Assembly (NCBI GenBank): GCA_963555705.1
Contig: OY743184.1
Span: 25,940,639 to 26,004,638, forward strand
Origin: Ligustrum vulgare
Taxonomy: Eukaryota; Streptophyta; Magnoliopsida; Lamiales; Oleaceae
Direction: 5' to 3'
Length of the DNA stretch: 64,000 nt
How positions within the stretch are numbered: the stretch's first letter is position 1; each line of letters opens with the position of its first letter. The notes beneath the pieces were generated by a model. The model was given only the letters and a program-made list of their open reading frames with translations. It ran no database searches and had not been told where the DNA came from. Positions 10,698-19,440 of this stretch are shown here, piece by piece. The translations under genes were made by a program, and so were the position numbers.

Positions 10698-11243
10698 ATG
10701 GATATCATCCTTTCTAACATTCGCAAGTATTATTCCAATCTTCCTATGAATGATCTGAGAAAGATCTATAGAATAAGGCTCGAAAGATTGAGGTTGCTGA
10801 TGGCTCATGATATTCCAGAAGATGTTCGCTGGTTGATCGAAGCAAAAGTTCGACTATCTGGTGAATTACCTATGACCTTTCCAAAACATATGCCTGGTTT
10901 AGGCAAAAGCACGTTTGCAAAGAAACGAAGAGCAAAAAGACTGGGTGGTTGCTACAAATGTGCTCGTTGGAACTGTAATACTCGTTGCAAATCATTAGGA
11001 TATTCTTCTACTAATCGAGATGATAAAATCGAATTCATAAAGGGTGGACTGAGTAAGGAGTCTTTGGATGATATTCGATTGACTCTCGAGACGCACCCAA
11101 GTGGGTATGTGCAACGTGAACTCCTTTCCTTATATGCTCAATTTAACGAGGACAAAAATCGTTATAGTCTCAAAAATATAATCGCAAAAGATCCTGTTTG
11201 CCAGTCTGTTTTACAAAATGAGGTTGTGGCAATTCAGCATTGA
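10698..11243 (+). CDS. Unrecognised 181-aa protein with a Cys cluster
   Basis: The intact ORF encodes a basic, soluble-looking protein without signal peptide or membrane segment. The N-terminal 60 residues are charged and probably helical (LRKIYRIRLERLRLLM). Residues about 75-95 are Lys/Arg-rich (KSTFAKKRRAKRLGG). They run straight into a tight Cys cluster, CYKCARWNCNTRC, spacing C-x2-C-x4-C-x3-C, which could bind a metal but is not the CCHC knuckle of Gag. The C-terminal half (LSKESLDDIRLTLETHPSGY onward) is mildly acidic and helical. I do not recognise the family. It lies inside the inner retrotransposon, 350 bp upstream of the LOG ORF on the same strand, and has no intron. It could be a second captured host exon set or an element-specific protein. 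Confidence 0.6.
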   Translation: MDIILSNIRKYYSNLPMNDLRKIYRIRLERLRLLMAHDIPEDVRWLIEAKVRLSGELPMTFPKHMPGLGKSTFAKKRRAKRLGGCYKCARWNCNTRCKSLGYSSTNRDDKIEFIKGGLSKESLDDIRLTLETHPSGYVQRELLSLYAQFNEDKNRYSLKNIIAKDPVCQSVLQNEVVAIQH

Positions 11244-11300
11244 TATAAGGTAAATCTTTGATACGCATTTAAAAATATTCTTCTGTTTCCTTTCACACGT

Positions 11301-11400
11301 TTTGATAAAGCTGGTAAAAATATATTTTCCTTTCTCGAGTTTTTATAAATATTGAAAAAATATATTTTCCTTTCTCGAGGTTTGATAAAGCTGGAAAATA
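11301..11400. repeat. 40-bp direct repeat between the two captured ORFs
   Basis: The word TATATTTTCCTTTCTCGAG occurs at 11321 and 11361, and TTTGATAAAGCTGG flanks both (11301 and 11381). It gives a roughly two-copy imperfect 40-bp array in the spacer. Confidence 0.7.
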
Positions 11401-11509
11401 AATCACCGAAAGGTAATATCTTTGATAAAATAGTCAAAAGTTGGCCGATTTTGTCAAAAGTAAATCTTTACTTTTTCAGAATCAATCAAAAACAGTAAAT
11501 TTTTCCGGC

Positions 11510-11518
11510 TTTAAATAG
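11510..11518 (+). promoter_or_regulatory. Possible TATA box of the LOG ORF
   Basis: TTTAAATAG lies 75 bp upstream of the ATG at 11593, a normal plant distance that allows a leader of about 45 nt. The leader contains CATCTTCTTCG, a pyrimidine-rich tract of the usual kind. Inference only. Confidence 0.35.
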
Positions 11519-11592
11519 CCAAACATATTTCATAGTTCAGGTATCCCAAAATCACATCTTCTTCGTAAGTTTTCCCTTCTATACTATCAAAG

Positions 11593-12246
11593 ATGGAAGC
11601 ACCAAAACTTCGACAGATCAAAACTATTTGTGTATTTTGTGGATCAAAAGTGGGGAAAGGCTTCAGTTATCTAGAAGCGGCCGTAGATCTTGGAAAGAAA
11701 CTGGGGGAAAAAGGTATCACTCTTGTGTATGGGGGTGGTAGCAGTGGTCTAATGGGTTGTGTTTCCCAATCTGCTCTTGCAGAGAAATCAAAAGTAATCG
11801 GTGTCATACCTGTCCCTTTGGTAGATGTTGCAGGCAAAACACGAGGGCATGAAGTTCAAACCTTATCCATCCATGAACGCATAACTTGTATGCTATATGG
11901 TTCTGATGCCTTTATAGCCCTGCCCGGAGGTTTTGGTACCTTAGAAGAAATCTTTAACATTATCTCGTGGGCTCAACTAGATCTCCATACTAAGCCTATT
12001 GAGCTTCTGAATGTTAACAATTTCTTTGATGGTTTGTTAACCTTTCTTGATTATGCTGTGGAACAGGGATTCATCTCTCCATTTTCCAGAAGGCTTCTTG
12101 TTTCTGCTCCTACTATTGATGAACTACTGGATAAGCTGCAGTCATATATCTCAATACAAGATCCAGCAGGGGTTAAGATAGATTGGTCGCAAGGAAGGGG
12201 AATCAAGCGAAAATGGAGTCCGGTTAATGTAAACTTAACTTTATGA
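11593..12246 (+). CDS. LOG-family cytokinin riboside 5'-monophosphate phosphoribohydrolase, intronless
   Basis: LOG enzymes release active cytokinin base from the riboside monophosphate in one step in the cytosol. The 217-residue ORF has the normal length. ICVFCGS (12-18) and LVYGGGSSGLMG (44-55) form the Rossmann nucleotide site. GVIPVPL follows. HER (94-96) retains the conserved Arg of the usual HxRK, but the following Lys is Ile here. SDAFIALPGGFGTLEE (104-119) contains the family signature PGGxGTxxE with the catalytic Glu. HTKPIELLNV and EQGFISP follow as in the family. Plant LOG genes normally have several introns; this copy has none, and sits inside an LTR element, so it looks like reverse-transcribed and captured mRNA. 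The ORF is fully open. Its divergence from typical LOGs may indicate a subfamily or relaxed evolution. Older databases call such proteins lysine decarboxylase-like. Confidence 0.9.
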   Translation: MEAPKLRQIKTICVFCGSKVGKGFSYLEAAVDLGKKLGEKGITLVYGGGSSGLMGCVSQSALAEKSKVIGVIPVPLVDVAGKTRGHEVQTLSIHERITCMLYGSDAFIALPGGFGTLEEIFNIISWAQLDLHTKPIELLNVNNFFDGLLTFLDYAVEQGFISPFSRRLLVSAPTIDELLDKLQSYISIQDPAGVKIDWSQGRGIKRKWSPVNVNLTL

Positions 12247-12257
12247 ATCTTAGAATA

Positions 12258-12475
12258 GGTGGGGGTAGAGTACGGAGTATTCTTACTCTCGAGACACCCC
12301 TCTAATTTCCTAGGATTTTCCTTAATGTTTAAATCTTGTGTGTACCTCAAAGGTTCCAGGTGGTAGATTACGGAGTATTCTTACTCTCGAAACACACCTC
12401 TTTGAAGGTTTCTTTATTTCCTCAAAAGGTCAGAGGTGGTAGGATACGGCTACTCCGGAAACACATCTCTCAATT
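12258..12475. repeat. Three hairpin-like repeats directly after the LOG stop
   Basis: Three related units, about 12258-12303, 12356-12404 and 12430-12472, each run from GGTGG-TA-G through TACGGAGTATTC (or TACGGCTACTCC) to GAAACACA(C/T)CTC or GAGACACCCCTC. Within a unit the ends are imperfectly complementary (GAGGTG...CACCTC type) and the centre GAGTA..TACTC is also self-complementary, so each could fold into a stem-loop in the 3' UTR. Confidence 0.65.
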
Positions 12476-14411
12476 TGAGGAATTTCCCATGTTGCTTTCT
12501 TTTGATTTTGCGTGTTTCATGTATTTCTTTCCAATGTGACTCTTGTGTGTTCTCCTTACGAGAAAATAATAAATATCTCTGTTATCATCTACTAAATCTC
12601 GTTTGTGATGTAAATGAATTTGCATGTCTAACCTCAATTCTCTTAGTGATTGCATACCATACTATGCTCTTAATTCCAAACGATAAAATTCTAAGCAGAG
12701 TTTCCTTTGAAATTTGGACTTATTCAAACCGTAAGCATACTTCATAACTCACAATAATAAATAATTCCACATTTGATCACAACGATCTAAAAATTGACCA
12801 CAATTTCATCAAACTTCAATATCATAAAAAAAATATTCCAGAAAATCAATTCATAATTCCTCAACATAGAAATTTCAAATCATAGTCGTCAATATCACAA
12901 TATCACTTCCTTCAATACCTTAATTGGCTCAAAAGATTACTCATACTTATATTTATAAGTCATAAATCATATTCCCAAAATTTAATCACAAGGCCAAAGT
13001 TCATAATAAATTTCTCTTCAATATAGAGGCATAATTCACTTACTCAACATAATATCCATTACTTAATTCCCAATAACCAAATCTTTAAATCTCTAACTTC
13101 ATAATGCTTCTCATAAAAGTCTCATTAAAATCATATCACTTATAATCTTAACATCTCATAAAAATTCATAAAATTGGCTCGCTATTTCTCATTAAATCTA
13201 AATGATAGATAATCTGAACATATTTCTAATCATTTCTGTTGACTTCTCATACTTAATGCCACGTCTAAAATCAATTATGCAAAGTCCATTTAAGGTTTAT
13301 CATTTCTAAACTCGAGGACAACAATTATTTTGAAAATCATTCTTAAGTCATATTATTCCCATTATGCTCAACACCCGTTCTCTTTCTTTCTTTTCTTTCT
13401 GATTTTTTTTTTTTTTTTCAGAATTGAAACTTGAAGAGTGGTACCAATAATCATCCACAGTTTTTCCTTGCTTTTAAGCAAAGGTAGTGATAAAGGGATA
13501 AATTATTGAACCGAAAATTGAAACTTGAAGAGGAAGTACTAATAACCATCCACAGTTTTTCCCTTGTTTTTACACAAAGGTAGTGATAAAGGGATAAATT
13601 ATTGTACGAATTCATTATCAATTTTGTTTGTTTAATATATTATTCCATATATTTTGGGCAAAAGTTACAACCCAACTTAATTTCTAATTGAGTCAATCTT
13701 ACTAAGCTTAATATGCACCAAAATTCATATAAATATCCTCTCTGTCTCATGATTCTACATTGAAAAGAATAAAAAAATTGAGTCTTCTATCAATTTATAT
13801 CATACTTGACATGTATATTATGTGTAACACATAAAGATTCATAACATATGAAGATTTCATACTTAACATGTCTTAATAAAATCGTAAATGACTTGCAAAG
13901 CATATAACATACCTGGTTCGAGGAGTCAATACGTGGAGAGTGACATAGTAGAGTGATGAGTTAAAATATTTCATATAATCTTATTTTCCTTTAATCAACA
14001 ATAATTTAATGTGGTTGTATCCAAATCAACATTTTCTTGAATCATAATTCCTAATTAATCACAGTCTTCAAAACAAATCCAATATCGATATAGTAATTAT
14101 CTCCCCATCAATAATTAATAACTTAACCCAAATAAAATTTATCGTCAAATCTTATTTTTCCTTTAGTCCCCGAACTTCTAGAAATTTATCAAAGACATCA
14201 ATATAAACATCATATCACTAACTAATTATATTCCATAAAATTTTCAGGACATTACAAACTCCCTTGCTTAAAATGAATTTTGTCCTTGAAATTCGCACAT
14301 CAAATTTCATCATGCTTTTCAAAATCATAACCATACTTGACATGTGAAAATTCAACTTTTTTTTTTTATAATGAATAGTGATTTCGTTCACTGTTCATCA
14401 TGAATAGCACA
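12476..14411. other. Rest of the inner element's internal region; contains another gypsy end
   Basis: No ORF is recognised. 13421-13608 is a 93-bp tandem duplication (ATTGAAACTTGAAGAG at 13423 and 13516). At 14251-14300 the text GGACATTACA followed by AACTCCC...AAAATGAATTTTGTCC is the typical LTR-to-pol junction of a different minus-strand gypsy family. This means a fragment of a third element is embedded here, its LTR lying to the left. From there to 14411 is its presumed pol debris. Confidence 0.45.
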
Positions 14412-16138
14412 TAAAAGTGACTCATATCATATTATCGAGACTTAAATAGTAATGTAAAATTATTCAAAAGAATAATTAGAATCCCATAATTTTATTTGTG
14501 AATAAAAATAGAACATAATTTTCTTACATAAAGTTCAACATAATTATCTCATCAATCTTAACCACTTTTGCCACTTCCATGTTGACCGCCTCGAACCTTC
14601 AATTATCTGAAAATGGTAAATATCGTGGAGTGAGATTTATAAAATCCCAGTAAGTATACCAAGCATAAATTTTCTTTTGAAAGCATATGGATCATTTTCA
14701 TCATAACATAGGATAGGATCGAAATACTCATAAACATAGGGAGACACAAGAATTTTACCGAACTTAAATGGCAAGAATTCTTATGTGTAGCGCTACTAAA
14801 CTCCGGTCCCCTTAGCATAATCATAAACATATCATATGGAACCCATAACAATCTTGTGAGATTGATTTCATAGCAATGATCCAAACATTTTCATAAAAAC
14901 ATAAGATATACTTACTTGTCATAAAAACATACTTACTTTTCATAAAAACATAAGGTGTATTTACCTTTCATAAAAACATACTTACTTTTCATAAAAACAT
15001 AAGATATACTTACTTGTCATAAAAACATACTTACTTTTCATAAAAACATAAGGTGTATTTACCTTTCATAAAAACATACTTACTTTTCATAAAAACATAA
15101 GATATACTTACTTGTCATAAAAACATACTTACTTTTCATAAAAACATAAGGTGTATTTACCTTTCATAAAAACATACTTACTTTTCATAAAAATATAAGA
15201 TATACTTACCTTTTAAAAGATTAAAATAAAGTGTAGTAGTAAATGGACCAAAACTTTCTTGACCACCTTGAATTTCTCTTACTTGTGGATTTTGTCAAGA
15301 GATTGGAAATAAGTGTATATGTGTAGAGTTGTGTGTAAAAGAGATGGGTTTAAATAGATGTATAAAGTTGGCATATTGTAAACATAATCATTCAATTCTA
15401 TTAATTTTAACACATCCTTTTCTTAAAGTAAAGCACCATTCATATACTTTTCCATATTTATACAAATAATATGCTCTTCATGATTATATATAATGGAGTC
15501 TTATCAATCATTCATATACTTTTCCATATTTATACAAATATTATGCTCTTCATGATTATATATAATGGAGTCTTATCAATCATTCATATACTTTTCCATA
15601 TTTATACAAATATTATGCTCTTCATGATTATATATAATGGAGTATATAAATCATTCATATACTTTTCCATATTTATACAAATATTATGCTCTTCATGATT
15701 ACATATAATGGAGTCTTATCAATCATTCATATACTTTTCCATATTTATACAAATATTATGCTCTTCATGATTATATATAATGGAGTATATAAATCATTCA
15801 TATACTTTTCCATATTTATACAAATATTATGCTCTTCATGATTACATATAATGGAACCTCCCATGCTTGCATATATTTTCTTAATTTCAATAATAAAAGT
15901 AATTTTTGTATAAATAAATATTGGGATAACATTGAATTAAGTACTTGGACTTAATATACTTTAAATCAAGAGAATGGAGATATTTTTTTTTAGAAATTCG
16001 GAATTTAATTTAAAATCGAACGATCTCGATTATTTCTTGACTTGGCTATACGAATACGTCGCGGCGTTAACTTAATAGTAGCGACACGATTTTCTATTAA
16101 AATAATTATTAATCGCGTAAAAATTCTGGGTCGCTACA
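14412..16138 (-). repeat. 5' LTR of the inner element, lacking its last 36 bp
   Basis: It matches 7862-9803 from position 14412 to the end at 16138. The first 36 bp of the left copy (7826-7861, the U5 end on the coding strand) are absent here and replaced by unrelated sequence, and no primer-binding site is visible beside it. The 72/71-bp minisatellite has six copies instead of nine, which accounts for the length difference. Confidence 0.85.
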
Positions 16139-16286
16139 CTTGTGGTTCCTGAGGTGTTGTTGGCTCCTGTTGAGCAAGTGACATTTGACGAGCCAGTGCC
16201 ATGATTTGTACTGCAAAGGCTTGTCTCATTTCCTCCATTATCTGTTGTAGTTCTCGGATAGCTATTGCTTGTGATGTTGGTGCCAT
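16139..16286 (-). pseudogene. Gag N-terminus of the outer element, displaced by 8.3 kb
   Basis: A minus-strand ATG at 16284-16286 opens a frame reading MAPTSQAIAIRELQQIMEEM, followed by a Gln-rich stretch ending PTTPQEPQ at the insertion point. Across the target duplication the frame resumes at 7825. It lies about 430 bp downstream of the primer site, the expected place for Gag. Confidence 0.75.
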
Positions 16287-16735
16287 TTCCTTCATACCAA
16301 TTATGCAAGGCAAGTTAAGTAGGTTTCCAATATCTTTTAGTTAAATTCCAAGGACTAAAATAAATCATAATTTGGTCATGTTCTTAAAAATCTTAACCTC
16401 ATGTAATCAACTCAGCTTAAAATCATCGTTTTTCTAAACAAGAAATCCTTGACACTTAAACAGATACAAGTAACCATAATAAGCTTCTAACAATGTATCA
16501 AGACATAACTTTTCTAAATAGATACAATCTTCAACAAATATTATGTTACTATATCTGAAAACTTAAATTTCTCAAACTTGTTTACCTCAACATCAGCGTA
16601 ACATGGCAATGGCAAGCATAGTGCTCAGGACCCTCTTTTAAATTTGTAGCCATCTTAAAATGTCACTTGACACATAAAATAAGAAAACTTTTAACACAGG
16701 TCTACAGAAAAGTATACCACGCTCTGATACCAAGT
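16287..16735 (-). other. Leader and primer-binding site of the outer element
   Basis: This is the untranslated leader between the 5' LTR and Gag. On the minus strand, directly after the LTR end at 16736, the sequence is CTTGGTATCAGAGCGTGG, which contains TGGTATCAGAGC, the standard primer site complementary to the 3' end of initiator methionine tRNA. No ORF of note is present in the rest. Confidence 0.8.
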
Positions 16736-18788
16736 TGTAACGCTCGAAATTTTTCTAAAACCTGAGAATTACCAAAAACTCATTTTATTAAATTGAGACG
16801 ATGTTTAAAAACCTAAAGCTTTTACCTTGAAAAGAGATAAATATTAATCCAGCGGAAGACCTTAAAGGAAAGCTACACAAGTGTCAAAGGTTTAAGTGAA
16901 AACTAGAAAGAAGTGGGGTGGAGCCAGCCCACATGAATGGGCTGGGCCACCAATGAAATGAGCTGGGCCATTTTCAAAGATTTTTTTTTTTTTTTTTTTT
17001 AATTTATAAAGGATTTTCAGTTTTTTTAAAAAATGGGGTGGGCCACCCCTGCCTCCGCCTATGGAAAGAACACTAGACAAAGGAACTTGCCAAGATGTTT
17101 TCGACCAATCTAGAAAACTCATATAATCTTGATTTTTTAATAGAGACTACATAACACATCTAAAAATAACATACTAAAATTTTAGAATTTTATCAGTCCT
17201 CTAACTAGGTGAAATCGAAGTGCAAAGTCACCAGAACTTCGGCCCCGAATGGAAAACAATGCAGTTCGAAAAAATATTCATATCTCACTCATCCAACCTC
17301 ATTTTAACGTTATTCAAAATTTCAGGGGTAGTAGACTCATAATTCTTTTAAACGACACTAATATCACTTTAAAATTCATAATGTATAAAAAGTTATGATA
17401 TTTCAAATATAGAGGTAGAATCTGAAATTCTGAGAAAATCTCAGCAGTATTGAATTCACCCAGACAATAGAATTAAATTACAAACGACCATAAGTTTGAA
17501 TGTCTAACATAAATGAGGGATCCTATATACAATGTAACTTAACCAAGTACTTAGGATAATTTTTCCAACAACGAAAGAAATTAAAACATTAACCGATTCT
17601 ACTCCTGAGACGATGCCATGCCAGCCAGGCCACCACTCCTTTGTTACTCAATCTGGAAGAATGTTTAGTAGGGGTGAGTATCATATAAAGATAATCAGCA
17701 TACTACATTTTACTAAGTCAAATGAAAGATTCAAGAGCACATATCGTTTCACATGTCACCATCATTCTTGCAAGTAAATCGTTGATCAAGCGATTCACAA
17801 GTTCTTGGTTCTTCGTGACTCACTTGGAGCCATCTTTCTCTTCTTTCTTCTTTTGTGAAACACCAAAGGGTGTCTCAATGTTCTCATAAGTAACATGGCA
17901 ACAAGTTCATGTGACTAAATACTCAACTTGCACTTAGAAAAATAGCAGTAAACCCCCTACCTTAAAAATGGAATTCTGAGAATGTTGAGGCTGATTTCCA
18001 ACAATATGCAATGTGCCTTGCCATAGCTTTTTGATAAGATCCTATAGCGATGTGTGTGGCTGTGTAGTGTGTATGAATATTAAGAAGGAAGGTTCTGCTC
18101 TCTTATTATTAAAAGACCGAACAAATAAATTAGAACATGAGCAATGTTCAGAGAAGTTGCTGTAATGTGGAGTAAGATCCATAAATATACATATATATTT
18201 CCATAAAGCCCACCATCATTGCTGAGAGGGGAAAATGGGATTGTTAAGAGGAATTGGGTGGAAGTTAAAAAAGATGTGGGGGACAATATTAAGGGGAAGT
18301 GAATAAAAAGTTAACTTATGACATTTCAAAATGCAAAAGTGGGCGACGGTTTGGGAGTTACAAAAGAATGATTTAATTATGTTACTGAATGGCACTTAGT
18401 GGAGAAAAGTTTGAGTTGAAAGTATAAATGGTGAGAATAGAAGCCAAATAATATATATATATATACACTTGTTGCTTTTAAAATTTATTATATTTCCACT
18501 TTAAATTCGAGTTCAAAATTCGGTTATGGTCTTGGAAATTAAAATAAAATGTGTAGTAAAAGTAATACACTAAATCAGACTAATTAATTTGTCATTTAAT
18601 TTGAATTTAGCATTTCAAATAAATAAATAAAATTCTAAGGCAAGTGCACGCACCATTTCTATATTGACCAAGACTTTAATTTGTAAATCTTAGGGAGGTT
18701 CGTAGTGACACGTTAATATAAATCAAATCATTTTTTGAATACGACATGAAAATTTCTTCATAGGAATTAAATATTTCAAGTCGCTACA
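16736..18788 (-). repeat. 5' LTR of the outer element
   Basis: The 2053-bp segment has TGTAACGCTCG at its left end and TCGCTACA at its right. Its length is in the usual range for Tekay-like LTRs. It matches 368-3480 in blocks with clear divergence. A segment at about 16900-17060 with two GGGCTGGGCC-type boxes and a T(22) run is absent from the left LTR and is probably another small insertion. An (AT) run sits near 18455-18470. Confidence 0.8.
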
Positions 18789-19440
18789 AGGTGGCAGTGT
18801 TGGAGATGGTGGTGGTGGCATCTGGTGGCTGTGCATTATTTGTTGTGTAAGATTTGAATTGATGGGATCGGGTGGGTTGGTGGGGTGGGGAGTTTTCATA
18901 ATATATTAATTATTTAATTTATCACCCAATGTTTGAAAGTTTAAACTTATTTCTTTAAACTTGAATTGTTGCAATGTAAACACCTGATTGGAGTATTTTT
19001 CCCTATATGTTTTCCAAGTAGAAACTGGCCGCTGAGCGAAACTCATGGGCTAAAGCCCTTGAGCACACTAATTTAAAGTCAAATTCATTCGATTGGGGCT
19101 TCAAAACAGCAAGTCAATTATGCAGACGATAATTTACAATATTTCCACAATTTGAATAATTGTGTTTCCATTTTTTTTTACTCCATTGCTAGAGACTTTT
19201 ATTTCCTTTCCTAAGTAGAGTAGGATCTTTATAATTATATAAACTCTTTTATTCATTATAATATGGGACTTCGATTTTTAATAAACGGATTGATTAGTTT
19301 GCTTAACAAAAGTTGCTGAAGTGATGGATGGGAGGGCATTTCGCAAAGTTCAGTGACTAACGGGATGATTTTTAAAGTTTAGTGACCCAGTGGAAACCTT
19401 TTTGAAAGTTTAGTGACCTTTTGATTTTTAACCCATAGTG
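18789..19440. other. Intergenic, degenerate repeat words
   Basis: No gene is seen. 19340-19440 contains repeated degenerate phrases around AAGTTTAGTGACC, which recur at 21700-21835 and 22780-22870. The block between them was therefore probably inserted into an older dispersed repeat. Confidence 0.35.

Larger units (their letters stand above)
7826..16138 (-). mobile_element. Young nested LTR element carrying a LOG gene and an unknown ORF
   Basis: 8313 bp, starting TGTGACGACCCGAG and ending GGGTCGCTACA, with a perfect CTTGT target duplication. LTRs lie at 7826-9803 and 14412-16138. Outside the minisatellite I found no difference between them by eye over more than 1 kb, so the insertion is recent. 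Polarity is minus, shown by the polypurine tract next to 9803 and a remnant of the pol 3' end at 9804-10050. Gag, protease, RT and integrase core are absent; instead 4.6 kb of other DNA holds two plus-strand ORFs. It is therefore a non-autonomous element that must have been moved by a partner, and an apparent gene-capture vehicle. Confidence 0.88.
368..18788 (-). mobile_element. Degenerate Tekay/Del-like Ty3/gypsy retrotransposon (outer element)
   Basis: Minus-strand LTR retrotransposon. From right to left it reads: 5' LTR (16736-18788), Met-tRNA primer site, Gag start (16139-16286), then after an 8.3-kb nested insertion Gag (7136-7825), protease, RT, RNase H, integrase, a chromodomain-like C-terminus (3489-3953), polypurine tract and 3' LTR (368-3480). 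The LTRs start TGTAGCGACT and end in TTACA on the coding strand. Several frameshifts and stops mean that it is dead. Bases outside the two LTRs do not match (caagt on the left, aggtg on the right), so no target duplication is seen. The C-terminal wording (REVPLVKVQW) is typical of the Tekay/Del chromovirus lineage; that assignment is from memory of the family. Confidence 0.85.

Noticed and set aside
16900..17060. Small insertion with GGGCTGGGCC boxes in the right LTR as a second SINE
   Set aside because: It is absent from the left LTR, but the T run is internal, no clear duplication was found and no box A/B is convincing.
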